In this document: positions 17,041-29,597 of the stretch, in pieces | Layout of the letters: each line of letters begins with the position of its first letter | How positions within the stretch are numbered: the first letter of the stretch is position 1 | The notes under the pieces: model-generated | What the model saw: the letters and a program-made list of their open reading frames with translations, nothing else | The model's database searches: none | Told to the model about the DNA's origin: nothing | Program-made: the position numbers and the translations under genes | Origin: Azoarcus indigens | GTDB lineage: Bacteria; Pseudomonadota; Gammaproteobacteria; Burkholderiales; Rhodocyclaceae | Assembly (NCBI RefSeq): GCF_004361735.1 | Contig: NZ_SNVV01000001.1 | Location: forward strand, 186,001-250,000 | DNA: 64,000 bases | Direction of reading: 5' to 3'

Positions 17041-18852
17041 TCAGACCGCCTCTACCGCCTTCTCCGCCCCTCCGAACTGGCTCCGGTACAGCCCGTGATA
17101 CACCCCTTGCCGCTGCAGCAATTCCGCATGGGTACCGGCTTCGGCGATGCGTCCCCCGGCAATCACCAGGATGCGGTCGGCCGTCTCTATGGTGCTCAGG
17201 CGGTGGGCGATGACGAAGCTGCTGCGGCCGCGCAGCAGCAGCTTCATCGCCGCCTGCAGCCTGGCCTCGCTGCGGCTGTCTATGCTGCTGGTGGCTTCGT
17301 CCAGGATGAGGATGGCGGGGTCGGCCAGCAGGGCGCGGGCGATGGTGAGCAGCTGGCGCTGGCCCTGGCTGAGATTGCCGCCGTTGCCGGCCACCGGGGT
17401 GTCGTAGCCCTGCGGCAGGCTGCGGATGAAGTCGTCCGCCTGCACCAGGCGGGCCACCTCCTCCACCTCGGCGTCGCTCGCCTGCGGCCGGCCGAAGCGG
17501 ATGTTCTCGCGCACGCTGACGGAGAACAGCTGCGCCTCCTGCAGCACCATGCCGCAGTGGGCGCGCAGGGCGTCGCGGTCCAGTTCGCGGATGTCGCGGC
17601 CATCCACCAGGATGGTGCCGGCATCCGGCTCGTAGAAGCGCATCAACAGGTTGACGATGGTGCTCTTGCCGGCGCCGGTGGGGCCGACCAGGGCGATGCT
17701 GCTGCCGGCCTCAGCATGGAAGTCGATGCCGCGCAGCACCGGCCTGTCCGGCTGGTAGCCGAAGGACACGCCGCGGAACTCGACCTCGCCGCGCACCGCC
17801 TGCGGCCGCGCGCCGCCGCCGGGCTCGCCGGCCTCGTCCAGGATGTCCAGCACCCGCTCGGCGCCGGCCAGCGCCGACTGGGCGAGGTTGAACTGGTTGG
17901 CGAAATCGTTGATCGGCCGCTCGATCTGGCGCGAATAGTTGAGGAAGGCGATGACCACGCCGAGGGAGGTGTGGCCCCGGAGCGCCAGCCAGCCGCCCAC
18001 CGCCGCCATCAGCGCGTAGGCGGCGTTGTTCATCGCATTCATCGCCGGCCCCATGGTGCCGGCCATGATCTGCGCCCGCGTCGCCGCCTCGCGCACCTGG
18101 GCGTTGAGGCCGGCGAAGGTACGCAGCGCCTCGCCCTCGCGGCGGCAGGCCTGCACCACTTTCTGGCCGGACAGGGTTTCCTCCATGAAACCGCTCAGCT
18201 CGCCCATGCTCGCCTGCTGGGCGGAGAAATGGCGCCGGGTGCGGCGCGCCACCGCGCGGGTGGCCAGCGCCACCAGCGGCACCACCAGCAGCGCCAGCAG
18301 GGTCAGCCAGGGGTCCAGCCACAGCATGATGGCGAGCGAGCCGAACAGCATCACCACGCTGGTGAGCAGCTGCGGCAGCGCCTGGTTGAGGAACAGCGCG
18401 ATCAGCTCGATGTCGTTGGTGGCGCGGCTCATCAGCTCACCGTGGCTGCGGCGGGCGAAGAAGGCCAGCGGCAGGCCCTGCAGGGTTGCGAACAGGCGGC
18501 TGCGCAGCGCGGTCACCGTGCGCTGCGAGACGATGATCATCAGCCGCGACTGCGCCCAGGTGAGGCCGGCGGCGCCGAGGTAGACCGCCAGCAGCCAGGC
18601 GCAGGCGCCGGCCAGGCCGTCCAGCGTGCGCGGCACCACGTTGGCATCCACCACCCGGCCGATCAGCCAGGGGCCGAGCAGGCCGAGGCCGGTGCCCAGC
18701 AGGGTGAGGACGAAGGCCAGCACCAGGCCGCCGCGCTGAGCGCCGATGCCGGCCCACAGCCGGCGCAGGGTGGAGCCGGTATCGCGGGCGCTGCCTCCGG
18801 CGCCGGCGGCGGGCTGGGGGGCGATGCCCTGCAAGGGTTGCGGCCTAATCAT
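17041..18852 (-). CDS. ABC exporter half-transporter (MdlB/LmrA type), catalytic-site subunit
   Basis: A 603-residue fused membrane-ATPase protein: six transmembrane helices (about residues 40-340), then an ATPase with Walker A GPTGAGKS (about 395), signature LSQGQRQ, and Walker B ILDEATSSID with the catalytic glutamate. Its start overlaps the end of the preceding half-transporter by eight bases, so the two are made together and probably form a heterodimeric exporter. The cargo is unknown (drug, lipid or peptide). Confidence 0.9.
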   Translation of the reverse strand: MIRPQPLQGIAPQPAAGAGGSARDTGSTLRRLWAGIGAQRGGLVLAFVLTLLGTGLGLLGPWLIGRVVDANVVPRTLDGLAGACAWLLAVYLGAAGLTWAQSRLMIIVSQRTVTALRSRLFATLQGLPLAFFARRSHGELMSRATNDIELIALFLNQALPQLLTSVVMLFGSLAIMLWLDPWLTLLALLVVPLVALATRAVARRTRRHFSAQQASMGELSGFMEETLSGQKVVQACRREGEALRTFAGLNAQVREAATRAQIMAGTMGPAMNAMNNAAYALMAAVGGWLALRGHTSLGVVIAFLNYSRQIERPINDFANQFNLAQSALAGAERVLDILDEAGEPGGGARPQAVRGEVEFRGVSFGYQPDRPVLRGIDFHAEAGSSIALVGPTGAGKSTIVNLLMRFYEPDAGTILVDGRDIRELDRDALRAHCGMVLQEAQLFSVSVRENIRFGRPQASDAEVEEVARLVQADDFIRSLPQGYDTPVAGNGGNLSQGQRQLLTIARALLADPAILILDEATSSIDSRSEARLQAAMKLLLRGRSSFVIAHRLSTIETADRILVIAGGRIAEAGTHAELLQRQGVYHGLYRSQFGGAEKAVEAV

Positions 18853-20599
18853 GGAACACCTTCTCCAGCGCGGCTTGGCCGCGGTGGATCTCGCGGTAGG
18901 CGGCGGAGGTGCTCATCAGCCCGGCATGGCTGCCCTGGGCGAGGATGCGGCCCTGCTCCAGCACCACGACGAAGTCGGCGGCCAGCGCGGCGGCGGCGCG
19001 CTGCGCCACCATCAGGCAGGTGGCCTGCGGCAGCAGCGCCTTGATGCCGCCGAGGATGCGCGCCTCGGTGGCGAGGTCCACCGCGCTGGTGGCGTCGTCC
19101 AGGATGAGGATGGGCGGCCGCGGCAGCAGCGCGCGGGCGATGGCGAGGCGCTGGCGCTGGCCGCCGGAGAGGTCGGCACCGCGCTGGCCGAGCACGGTGT
19201 CGTAGCCCTGCGGCAGGCGCAGGATGAAGTCGTGGGCCTGGGCGGCGCGGGCGGCGGCCTCCACCGCGGCTGCGTCCGCCGCCGGGCTGGCGTAGCGGAT
19301 GTTGTCGCGCACGCTGCCGGAGAACAGCACCGTCTCCTGCTGTACATAGCCGATCTGCCCACGCAGCCAGGCCGGGTCCAGCCGGCGCAGGTCCATGCCG
19401 GCCAGCCGCAGCGCGCCCTCGTCCGCATCGTAGAAGCGCGGCACCAGCCCCAGCAGCGCCGACTTGCCGGCGCCGACGCTGCCGAAGAGGGCGACGGTGG
19501 CGCCGGCCGGCACCGTCAGCGTCAGCGCGTCCAGCGCCGGCCGCAGCGCGCCGGGGTAGCGGAAGGTGACGCGGTCGAAGCAGATCTCCGGGCCGCAGCC
19601 GCGCTCCGCTACCGCCTGCAGCTCAGGCTGCTGCGGCTGCGCCGGCGCGACGATCTCCGGCCGCTCGGCGAACACCGCGTTCACCCGCTCCGCCGCCACC
19701 CTGGCGCGGGAATAGTTCATCAGCAGCATGCCGATGGAGGTGAGCGAGGACAGGATCATGGTGGCGTAGTTGATGAAGGCCACCAGCTCGCCGGCGCTCA
19801 GGCTGCCCGCCTCCACCCTCAGGCCGCCGAACCACAGCACGGCGACGATGGCGCAGTTGAGCGCGAAGGTGAGCAGCGGCACGTTGAGGGTGACGATGTG
19901 CCAGGCGCGTATCGCCGCCCCGGCGTAGTCGGCATTGGCGGCGTCGAAGCGCTGCCGCTCGCGCTCGCCGCCGACGAAGGCCTTCACCACCCGTATGCCG
20001 GCGAGGTTCTCCCGCAGCACCAGGTTCACCGCGTCCAGCTTCTGCTGCACCTGGGCGAACAGCGGCACCGACCAGCGGATCAGCAGGTAGAGCACGCCGA
20101 ACAGCGGCGGCACCACCGCGAGCAGGATGAGCGCCAGCGCCGGGCTGATGCCCACCGCCATCGCCATGCTGCCCAGCACCAGCAGCGGCGCGCGCACGAA
20201 GACGCGCAGCAGCATCATGACGAACTGCTGCAGCTGGGCGACGTCGCTGCCCAGCCGGGTGATCAGCGAGGCGGTGCCGATGCGCTCCAGGTTGCCGAAG
20301 CTGAAGGCCTGGGTGGCGGCGAAGAGATCGCGCCGCAGGTCGCTGGAGAAGGCCACCGCCGCCTTGCTCGAATACACCGTGCAGCCCACGCCGCCGACCA
20401 GGCCGAGCAGCGCGCACAGCAGCATCAGCAGGCCGCTCCGGCCGACATGAGCGAGATCGCCCTGCATCACGCCCTGGTCGACGATGCTCGCCATCAGCCG
20501 CGGCTGCATCAGGTCCATGGACACTTCCAGGACCATCAGCAGCGGCGCGAGCAGGCTCGCTACCCAGTACGGCCTGAGGTAGGAAAGGAGTTTCAGCAT
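18845..20599 (-). CDS. ABC exporter half-transporter (MdlA type), degenerate-site subunit
   Basis: A 584-residue half-transporter: six transmembrane helices (about residues 15-310) and an ATPase domain with Walker A GSVGAGKS, signature LSGGQRQ, and Walker [11 protein letters not shown]. The catalytic glutamate after Walker B is aspartate. In heterodimeric exporters one ATP site is naturally degenerate in this way, which fits pairing with the downstream subunit. I chose the ATG at 20599, where [12 protein letters not shown] begins the normal N-terminus; the upstream extension of the frame is not protein-like. Confidence 0.88.
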   Translation of the reverse strand: MLKLLSYLRPYWVASLLAPLLMVLEVSMDLMQPRLMASIVDQGVMQGDLAHVGRSGLLMLLCALLGLVGGVGCTVYSSKAAVAFSSDLRRDLFAATQAFSFGNLERIGTASLITRLGSDVAQLQQFVMMLLRVFVRAPLLVLGSMAMAVGISPALALILLAVVPPLFGVLYLLIRWSVPLFAQVQQKLDAVNLVLRENLAGIRVVKAFVGGERERQRFDAANADYAGAAIRAWHIVTLNVPLLTFALNCAIVAVLWFGGLRVEAGSLSAGELVAFINYATMILSSLTSIGMLLMNYSRARVAAERVNAVFAERPEIVAPAQPQQPELQAVAERGCGPEICFDRVTFRYPGALRPALDALTLTVPAGATVALFGSVGAGKSALLGLVPRFYDADEGALRLAGMDLRRLDPAWLRGQIGYVQQETVLFSGSVRDNIRYASPAADAAAVEAAARAAQAHDFILRLPQGYDTVLGQRGADLSGGQRQRLAIARALLPRPPILILDDATSAVDLATEARILGGIKALLPQATCLMVAQRAAAALAADFVVVLEQGRILAQGSHAGLMSTSAAYREIHRGQAALEKVFHD

Positions 20600-20832
20600 G
20601 CTTTCTTGTTGTTTGGGAAGGCTGGCGGGGTTGAGAGGGATGGGTTTCAGGCGGCGTGGCTGGCAAGCTTGGGGAGAGTATCGCAGCGACGGGCTTTGCC
20701 CCCTCGCCAGCCCCGCGGCTTGCCGGCCACAGAGCGCTGCGGGCGAAGCGATGCTTCGCCTTTTTCCGCCTTGGCCCCGCGAGGGGAAAGGGGAAAGAGG
20801 AAAACGCTCCCGTGTGCGCGGCAGCGCTCCCC

Positions 20833-21632
20833 TCAAATCCCCCCGCTCTCGATCAGCGCATACGCCGAATGGTTGTGGATGGATTCGAAGTTCTCCGACT
20901 CCACCCGCCACGCCGACAGCCTGCTGTCAGCACGCAGACGCAGCGCGATATCCCGCACCAGATCCTCGACGAACTTGGGGTTCTCGTAAGCCCGCTCCGT
21001 CACCCACTTTTCATCCGCGCGCTTGAGCAGGCCGTACAGCTCGGACGAAGCCTCCTCTTCCGCCACCCGCGCCAGTTCCTCCAGCGTCAGCGGTGCGCGC
21101 GGCGCCACCGTCAGGGTGATGTGGGAGCGCTGGTTGTGGGCGCCGTAGGCAGAGATTTCCTTGGAACAGGGACACAGGCTGGTCACCGGCACCACCAGGC
21201 TCAGCGTCTGCCGGGGCGGCTCGCCGAGGGCGCCGTCCACCTCCACCGTGGCGTCGATGTCCAGCAGGCTGGCGATGCCGGACACCGGCGCGCGCTTCTC
21301 CAGGAAGCAGGGAAAGCGGAACTGGATGCGGCCGCGCTCCGACTCCAGCCGCGCCAGCATGTGGGCATGCAGGGCGGCGAAGGCGGCGCTGTCGAACACG
21401 GTGCCGCGCGACTCCTCCAGCACGGCGACGAAGCGCGACATGTGCGCGCCCTTCACCGCGGCCGGCAGCGCCACCGTGCTCTCCACCGTGGCCACGGTGT
21501 GCGCCACCGTGCCGTCGGCGCCGCGCAGCGCCAGCGGATGGCGCAGGCCGCGGACGCCGACGCGCTGTATCGCCAGCGCGCGCTCGTCCGCACTCGCCTG
21601 CACATCCGGCAGGCGCAGGAAATCCGGTGCAT

Positions 21633-21636
<4 letters not shown>
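20833..21636 (-). CDS. folE2: GTP cyclohydrolase IB (FolE2)
   Basis: A 267-residue type IB GTP cyclohydrolase, the first enzyme of folate/pterin synthesis (GTP to dihydroneopterin triphosphate). Family hallmarks are LPDVQ near the start, KGAHMSRF (about 63-70), the metal-binding cysteine in [20 protein letters not shown] (about 145-165), and the C-terminal [13 protein letters not shown]. It starts with GTG overlapping the stop of the sigma-54 activator gene (GTGA), so translation of the two is coupled. FolE2 can use metals other than zinc and is often induced by zinc shortage elsewhere; its tie to a sigma-54 activator is unusual. Confidence 0.92.
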
Positions 21637-22784
<1,148 letters not shown>

Positions 22785-22797
22785 CGTCGATCCTTCG

Positions 22798-22812
22798 TTT
22801 TGCGTCGCAAAA
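22798..22812. promoter_or_regulatory. 15-bp palindrome before the activator gene
   Basis: TTTTGCG-T-CGCAAAA is a perfect inverted repeat placed 14-28 bases upstream of the activator start codon, in the leader. It may be an operator for a repressor of the activator gene. No known regulator was matched to it. Confidence 0.4.
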
Positions 22813-23105
22813 AGGATCGTCCACCGCCCGAGCGCGGCCAACCAAGATTAAGTGACTTGTAATCCATCGTTTCACGAATATGACCAACGTGTTGCGGCTG
22901 CAATGCCCGCCCCGCGCCAGTTCGCGCCCCCTGTTGTTTCGTTTTCGGTACAGGCGGGCGGCGCCCTTGCCCGCTGTTTCCGGGGTGTTCAGCAAGAAGC
23001 GCACCCAGTTGCGACCCGCGCGCTCCGCCGGGCCGCATCCCGCGTATCCATGCGGAATGCGCCATGCCAGGCGCGCTTCCGGCCGCTTCCCGTTCGCCGC
23101 GCCGG

Positions 23106-23123
23106 CTGCTGCAAGCGCAGCAA
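23106..23123. promoter_or_regulatory. Candidate sigma-54 activator site (enhancer)
   Basis: CTGCTG-CAAGCG-CAGCAA is centred about 118 bp upstream of the predicted start of the exporter operon. It carries the shared CTGYTG-N6-CARCAG pattern with one mismatch. Confidence 0.5.
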
Positions 23124-23204
23124 GTCACAACAGGAAATGCTGCGCCTGCAACATCGGCGCCGCCCCCGCAGCGCCGCCAGCCCGCTGCCTGCGGGCCTGG
23201 CGCC

Positions 23205-23221
23205 GTGGACCGCTAATTGCT
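23205..23221 (+). promoter_or_regulatory. Sigma-54 promoter, ABC/MFS exporter genes
   Basis: GTGGACCGCTAATTGCT has GG-N10-GC and a perfect TTGCT -12 block (10 of 12 defined positions). The predicted start is about 23232. A weaker GG-N10-GC match follows at 23229-23245. Confidence 0.6.
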
Positions 23222-23325
23222 GAAAGGCCGGCTTCGACTTTGCCGGTCGCACTTCCGTGTCCCTTCCGACTCTCAGTTCCTTGACTCACAGTTCCATTCC
23301 AGTCCCCAACGGTTCGCCCGCGCTG

Positions 23326-25377
<2,052 letters not shown>

Positions 25378-25378
25378 G

Positions 25379-26623
25379 ATGGCGGAGTCTGTCCATCCCG
25401 CCGTGCAAACCGATCCGCCCGCGCGCAACTTCATCCTCTTCAGCGTCGGCCACGGCCTCTCCTCCATCGGCTCCTGGGCGCAGAAGACCGGCGTCGGCTG
25501 GCTCACCTGGGAGCTGACCCACTCGGTGGCCTGGGTGGGCACCATCGCCATGGCGGACCTGATCGCCGCGCTGTGGGTGGCGCCGCTGGCCGGCGCGGTG
25601 GCCGACCGCAGCAATCCCTACCGCCTGTTCTGCCTTACCCAGGCGCTGACGCTGCTGCTGGCGCTGGTGCTGTGCGCGGCCACCGCCACCGGCGCCATCA
25701 CCATCCACGGCCTGCTGCTGTTCGCGGTGGCGGAATCCACGCTGCAGGGCTTCAACCAGCCGGTGCGCATGCTCATCAACGGCCTGCTGGCACCTCGCGA
25801 ACGCCTGTCGCAGGCCATCGCCGCCAACTCCATCGCGGTGGCGGTGGCGCGCAGCGTGGGGCCGGCCGCCGCCGGGCTGGCGATGTACTTCGGCCCGGTG
25901 GCGCTGGTGTTCGCCCTCAACGCCCTGTCCTTCCTCGCCATCCTGGGCGTGATCGTGCACCTGCGCCGCTGGCTGGACCGCCCGCCGCTGGCGCGCGGCG
26001 CGGCGCTGGCCGGCGACGTGGTGGAAGGCTTCCGCTACGTGCTGCGCACACCGGAGATCGCCGCGGTGATCTTCCTCGCGCTGGCCTTCTCGCTGCTGGC
26101 GCGCCCCTTCTCGGAGCTCTTCCCCGCCTTCGCTGGCGAAGTCTTCGGCGGCGGGCCGGAGATCCTTTCCATGCTGATGAGCGCCCAGGGCCTGGGCGCC
26201 CTGCTCGGCGCCCTGCTGATGCTGCGCGGCCGCGACAGCCAGGCGCTGGCGCGCAGTGTGCTCGTCACCGGCCTGGGCCTCGCCGCCTCCCTGCTGGCCT
26301 TCACCGCCACCCCCTCGCTGCAGGTGGCGCTGCCGGCCATGGTGGCCGCGGGCCTGTTCCACGTCATCTGCAACATCGCCATGCAGTCGCTGTGCCAGCT
26401 GCAGAGCGCGCCGGCGCTGCGCGGCCGGGTGGTGGCGCTGTACGGCCTGATCTTCCGCACCGGCCCGGCGGTGGGCGCCTTCCTGATCACCCAGGCAGCG
26501 CACTGGGCGGCGCTGAGCGCACTGGTGGCCGGCTGCGCCCTGGCCTACGGCGCCCTGCTGATCGCCACCCTGCCGGCTACCCGTCGCGCCGGGCTGCATG
26601 CGGCGGCGAGGGTGGAGGAGTGA
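25379..26623 (+). CDS. MFS exporter (MFS_3/EntS-like)
   Basis: A 414-residue transporter with about eleven to twelve hydrophobic segments. It has the features of the enterobactin-exporter-like group: a start of the type FILFSVGHGLSSIGSWAQKTGVGWLTWELT, a loop PLAGAVADRSNPYR, and AESTLQGFNQPVRMLINGL. The ATG follows the previous stop by one base. Members export siderophores or drugs. Lying behind a sigma-54 promoter with an ABC exporter, it may remove a toxic product of the pathway. Confidence 0.87.
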   Translation: MAESVHPAVQTDPPARNFILFSVGHGLSSIGSWAQKTGVGWLTWELTHSVAWVGTIAMADLIAALWVAPLAGAVADRSNPYRLFCLTQALTLLLALVLCAATATGAITIHGLLLFAVAESTLQGFNQPVRMLINGLLAPRERLSQAIAANSIAVAVARSVGPAAAGLAMYFGPVALVFALNALSFLAILGVIVHLRRWLDRPPLARGAALAGDVVEGFRYVLRTPEIAAVIFLALAFSLLARPFSELFPAFAGEVFGGGPEILSMLMSAQGLGALLGALLMLRGRDSQALARSVLVTGLGLAASLLAFTATPSLQVALPAMVAAGLFHVICNIAMQSLCQLQSAPALRGRVVALYGLIFRTGPAVGAFLITQAAHWAALSALVAGCALAYGALLIATLPATRRAGLHAAARVEE

Positions 26624-26698
26624 GTGCGGTCTTGCCCTCTCCCACCTCAGGCTCCCACCTCAGCCTCCCATCTCCCAAAACCATAAAACTCCCACCCG

Positions 26699-28108
26699 AT
26701 GGCTCCCCAAGAACTCCCCAAGCGCATTCCCCTAATCGTTGCCGGCGCCTTCTTCATGCAGGTGCTGGACGGCGCCATCATCAACACCTCGCTGCCGCAG
26801 ATGGCGGCCTCCTTCGGCGTGCAGGCGCTGGATCTCAGCCTGGGCGTGACCATCTACATGCTGGCGGTGGCGGCCTTCATTCCGGCCAGTGGCTGGCTGG
26901 CGGACCGCTTTGGCAGCCGCAACGTGTTCGCCGCCGCCATCCTCATCTTCAGCCTGGCCTCGCTGGCCTGTGGCATGGCGGACAGCCTGCCGGCCTTCGT
27001 CGCCGCCCGGGCGCTGCAGGGCGTGGGCGGGGCCTTGATGACGCCGGTGGGGCGCATGGTGGTGCTGCGCAACACCTCCAAGGCCGGGCTGCTGCAGGCC
27101 ACCGCGCTGATCACCTGGCCGGCCTTGATTGCGCCGGTGTTCGGGCCGGCGCTGGGTGGCTTCATCACCACCTATGCCTCCTGGCGCTGGAATTTCCTCA
27201 TCAACCTGCCGCTGGGCGTGGTGGGGCTGGGGCTGGTGCTGCGCTACATCCCCAACCTGCGGGACGAGGCGCACCGCCGCTTCGACGGCCGCGGCTTCGT
27301 GCTCGCCGCCTGCGCGCTGGTGCTGCTGCTCCGCGGCCTGGAATCGGTCGGCCGCGCCGGCGCCAACCTGGTCGTGGCGGCGCTGTGCTGCGCCATCGGC
27401 AGCCTGCTCGGCGTCGCCGCGCTACGCCACTTCCGCCGCGCCAGGGAGCCGCTGCTGGATCTCTCCGCCTTCGCCGCGCCCACCTTCACCCTGTCCACGC
27501 TGAGCGGCGGCTTTTTCTACCGCATCGCCATCAGCGCCACGCCCTTCCTGCTGCCGCTGCTGTTCCAGATCGGTTTCGGCCTGAATCCCTGGCAGTCCGG
27601 GCTGATGATCCTGGCCTATTTCGCCGGCAACCTCGGCATGAAGACGGTGACCACGCCGCTGCTGCGCCGCTTCGGCTTCCGCCAGGTGCTGGTGGGCAAC
27701 GGCGTGCTGGGCGCGCTCGCCATCGCCGCCTGCGGGCTGCTGCAGGCCGACACGCCGGGCTGGATCGCCGCCGCGCTGCTGGTGGCCGCCGGGCTGACGC
27801 GCTCCATGCAGCTCACCGCGCTGAGCACTCTCACCTTCGCAGACACCGAGCCGCGCCAGCGCAGCTCCGCCTCCACCCTTTCGAGCATGGTGCAGCAGGT
27901 GTCCATGATCCTCGGCGTGGCGGTGGCGGCGCTGGTGATGAAGCTCTCCCAGGCGCTGCATGGCGCCGACGCGCCGCTGCTGGCGGACTTCCGCAACGCC
28001 TTCTTCGTCGTCGGCCTGATCGGTCTGCTGGCGGCGCTGCGCTTCCTGCGGCTGGCGCCGGATGCCGGCGCGGAGGTGAGCGGCCAGGTCGCCCGGCAGG
28101 CGGCCTGA
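26699..28108 (+). CDS. MFS multidrug exporter, DHA2 (EmrB/HsrA) type
   Basis: A 469-residue, fourteen-helix-type proton antiporter. Typical motifs are FFMQVLDGAIINTSLPQMAASFG (helix 1), GWLADRFGSRNVF (motif A, about 65-77), and ARALQGVGGALMTPVGRMVVLR (motif B/C region, about 100-120). The gap of 75 bases after the previous gene suggests the same operon. It probably expels a hydrophobic compound. Confidence 0.88.
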   Translation: MAPQELPKRIPLIVAGAFFMQVLDGAIINTSLPQMAASFGVQALDLSLGVTIYMLAVAAFIPASGWLADRFGSRNVFAAAILIFSLASLACGMADSLPAFVAARALQGVGGALMTPVGRMVVLRNTSKAGLLQATALITWPALIAPVFGPALGGFITTYASWRWNFLINLPLGVVGLGLVLRYIPNLRDEAHRRFDGRGFVLAACALVLLLRGLESVGRAGANLVVAALCCAIGSLLGVAALRHFRRAREPLLDLSAFAAPTFTLSTLSGGFFYRIAISATPFLLPLLFQIGFGLNPWQSGLMILAYFAGNLGMKTVTTPLLRRFGFRQVLVGNGVLGALAIAACGLLQADTPGWIAAALLVAAGLTRSMQLTALSTLTFADTEPRQRSSASTLSSMVQQVSMILGVAVAALVMKLSQALHGADAPLLADFRNAFFVVGLIGLLAALRFLRLAPDAGAEVSGQVARQAA

Positions 28109-28170
28109 AGCCGGCCCGGCGGCCGGCCGGCAGCAGTGCTGCTGCGCGACCACCAATCCAGCGCCGCGGG

Positions 28171-28188
28171 CTGTTGAATCCGCAGCAG
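28171..28188. promoter_or_regulatory. Candidate sigma-54 activator site (enhancer)
   Basis: CTGTTG-AATCCG-CAGCAG is a full-score dyad, flanked by GGG and CCC that extend the inverted repeat. It is almost identical to the site before tonB (45001-45018). It is centred about 110 bp upstream of the predicted start. A second palindrome of CAGCAG/CTGCTG type lies at 28130-28145. Confidence 0.6.
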
Positions 28189-28262
28189 CCCGCGGCGGGG
28201 CGGTGGGTACGAAACGCAGCCAAGCACTTGTAGCGACAGGGAAATCCCGCTTTTCACCCCAG

Positions 28263-28278
28263 TGGTATGGCTCTTGCT
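28263..28278 (+). promoter_or_regulatory. Sigma-54 promoter of the sulfonate-type ABC importer
   Basis: TGGTATGGCTCTTGCT has GG-N10-GC and a perfect TTGCT -12 block (10 of 12 defined positions). The predicted start is about 28289, 81 bases before the first small ORF. Confidence 0.75.
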
Positions 28279-28369
28279 GACGGGGTAGCGGAACACGCCG
28301 GCGCCGGAGCGCCGCGCAGCCCTGGCCCACAGCGCTTGCCCACTACCTAGCCCCCAACAAGGAGCCATC

Positions 28370-28447
28370 ATGAATCCTCCCGCCGCTGCCCTTTCCCGCC
28401 CGGCCAGCCAGCCGCTGGCGGCCAACCCGGCGGGGCACGGACGATGA
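28370..28447 (+). CDS. 25-residue small ORF, probable leader peptide
   Basis: A short ORF with a strong Shine-Dalgarno (AAGGAG at 28359-28364, five bases before its ATG). Its TGA overlaps the ATG of the permease gene (ATGA), so ribosomes finishing it can start the permease. The peptide is rich in proline and alanine (MNPPAAALSRPASQ...) and has no recognisable domain. The permease itself has no separate ribosome site, which favours the small ORF being translated. It may serve only coupling, or may regulate expression. Confidence 0.55.
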   Translation: MNPPAAALSRPASQPLAANPAGHGR

Positions 28448-29376
28448 GCTCGGCGCTGGGCAGGAAGGTGGCGCCGGACGCCACCGGCGGCGCGGGGGCG
28501 CAGGCCCACGAGGCACCGGCGATGCATCTGGTGGCCAGCGGCAGCGAGGCGGCGCTGCAACTGCCCGCCGCCGCCGGCCAGGCGCCTTTCGTCTGGGAGC
28601 CGATGCTGGCGCGACTGCGGCATGGCGCGCCTCTGGCCGCCCAGTACGCACTGTTCCCGCTCTCGGTGCTGCTGGTGTGGTGGTACGCCAGCGGCACCGA
28701 GCTGCTGCCGTCCAACATCCTGCCCAGCCCGGGCGCGGTGTTCGCCAGCTTCCTCGATCTGCTGCATGGCGGCGACATCTCGGAGCATCTCTTCATCAGC
28801 CTGTGGCGGGTGGCGCAGGGCGCGGCGCTGGGGCTGGTACTCGGCCTGGCGCTGGGCGTCGCGCTGGGCGCCTCGCCGGCCTTCGAGAGCTGGATAGGGC
28901 CGAGCTTCCGCATCCTGGTGCAGATTCCCTCCATCGCCCTGATTCCGCTGCTGATGATGGTGCTGGGCATAGACGACAGCCTGAAGCTCTTCATCATGAC
29001 CAAGGCCTGCGTGGTGCCGCTGGCGCTGGTGACGGCCGACGGCATCCGCAACATTCCGCCCACCTACCTGGAAGTGGCGCGGGTGATGAAGCTGAGCCGG
29101 TGGACGCTGTACCGCCGGGTGGTGCTGCCGGGCGCGATGCCGGCCATCGCCACCGGCGTGCGCCAGGGCGTGGCCCATGTGTGGGTGGCGCTGGTGGCGG
29201 TGGAAGTGATGGCCTCTGCAGAAGGCATCGGCTACCTGATGACCTGGAGCCGGCAGATCTTCCAGCTGGACGTGGTGCTGGTATGCGTGGCCCTGATCGG
29301 CCTGATCGGCTTCAGCCTGGACTATGGCCTGCGCCGGGCGGAAAGCCGGCTGCTGCGCTGGCGGGGCCGGGAATGA
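28444..29376 (+). CDS. ABC importer permease 1 (SsuC/TauC family)
   Basis: A 310-residue permease of the nitrate/sulfonate/taurine class. It has about six transmembrane helices and the cytoplasmic coupling motif (ALVTADGIRNIPPTYLEVARVMKLSRWTLYRRVVLPGAMPAI, about 195-240; the EAA loop with its conserved glycine). An unusual N-terminal extension of about 45 residues precedes the first helix. It overlaps the small ORF upstream and another small ORF downstream, both through ATGA. The cognate ATPase is not in this operon; an SsuB-like ATPase lies at 44086. Confidence 0.88.
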   Translation: MSSALGRKVAPDATGGAGAQAHEAPAMHLVASGSEAALQLPAAAGQAPFVWEPMLARLRHGAPLAAQYALFPLSVLLVWWYASGTELLPSNILPSPGAVFASFLDLLHGGDISEHLFISLWRVAQGAALGLVLGLALGVALGASPAFESWIGPSFRILVQIPSIALIPLLMMVLGIDDSLKLFIMTKACVVPLALVTADGIRNIPPTYLEVARVMKLSRWTLYRRVVLPGAMPAIATGVRQGVAHVWVALVAVEVMASAEGIGYLMTWSRQIFQLDVVLVCVALIGLIGFSLDYGLRRAESRLLRWRGRE

Positions 29377-29597
29377 GCGGCGCCGCCCTGCCCATGCTGC
29401 TGGCCGGCCTGCGGGCGGATGGCGCGCTCGCCTTCTCGCTTGCCTCGATGGCTGGCAGCGAAGCCGCCCGGCTGGAGAGCGGCCGGCTGGAGAGCGGCCG
29501 GCTGGAGACCGGCCCGACGCCCGTTGCCGATGGCGGCCGCGCCACGCCACGGATGCCGGCCGCCCGGCCCGCTCCCGCTCAGGGAGGCGCGCGATGA
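29373..29597 (+). CDS. 74-residue small ORF between two permease genes
   Basis: This ORF begins in an ATGA overlap with permease 1 and ends in an ATGA overlap with permease 2, so it fills the gap exactly. The product has a weakly hydrophobic start (ALPMLLAGLRADGALAFSLA) and a central triple repeat of about five residues (LESGR, LESGR, LETGP), encoded by three 15-bp repeats at 29469-29513. No family is recognised. It might be only a translational bridge, but the double coupling suggests it is translated. Confidence 0.5.
   Translation: MSGAALPMLLAGLRADGALAFSLASMAGSEAARLESGRLESGRLETGPTPVADGGRATPRMPAARPAPAQGGAR
29469..29513. repeat. Three 15-bp tandem repeats
   Basis: Three in-frame copies of CGGCTGGAGAGCGGC (the last with one change) lie inside the 74-residue ORF. 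Unit length is a multiple of three, so number changes would keep the frame. Confidence 0.9.

Noticed and set aside
22904..22920. Possible sigma-54 promoter for the activator gene itself (minus strand TGGCGCGGGGCGGGCA)
   Set aside because: GG-N10-GC is kept but the -12 block lacks the TT, and the site is almost pure G/C, so chance is likely. The leader would also be long (about 109 bases).
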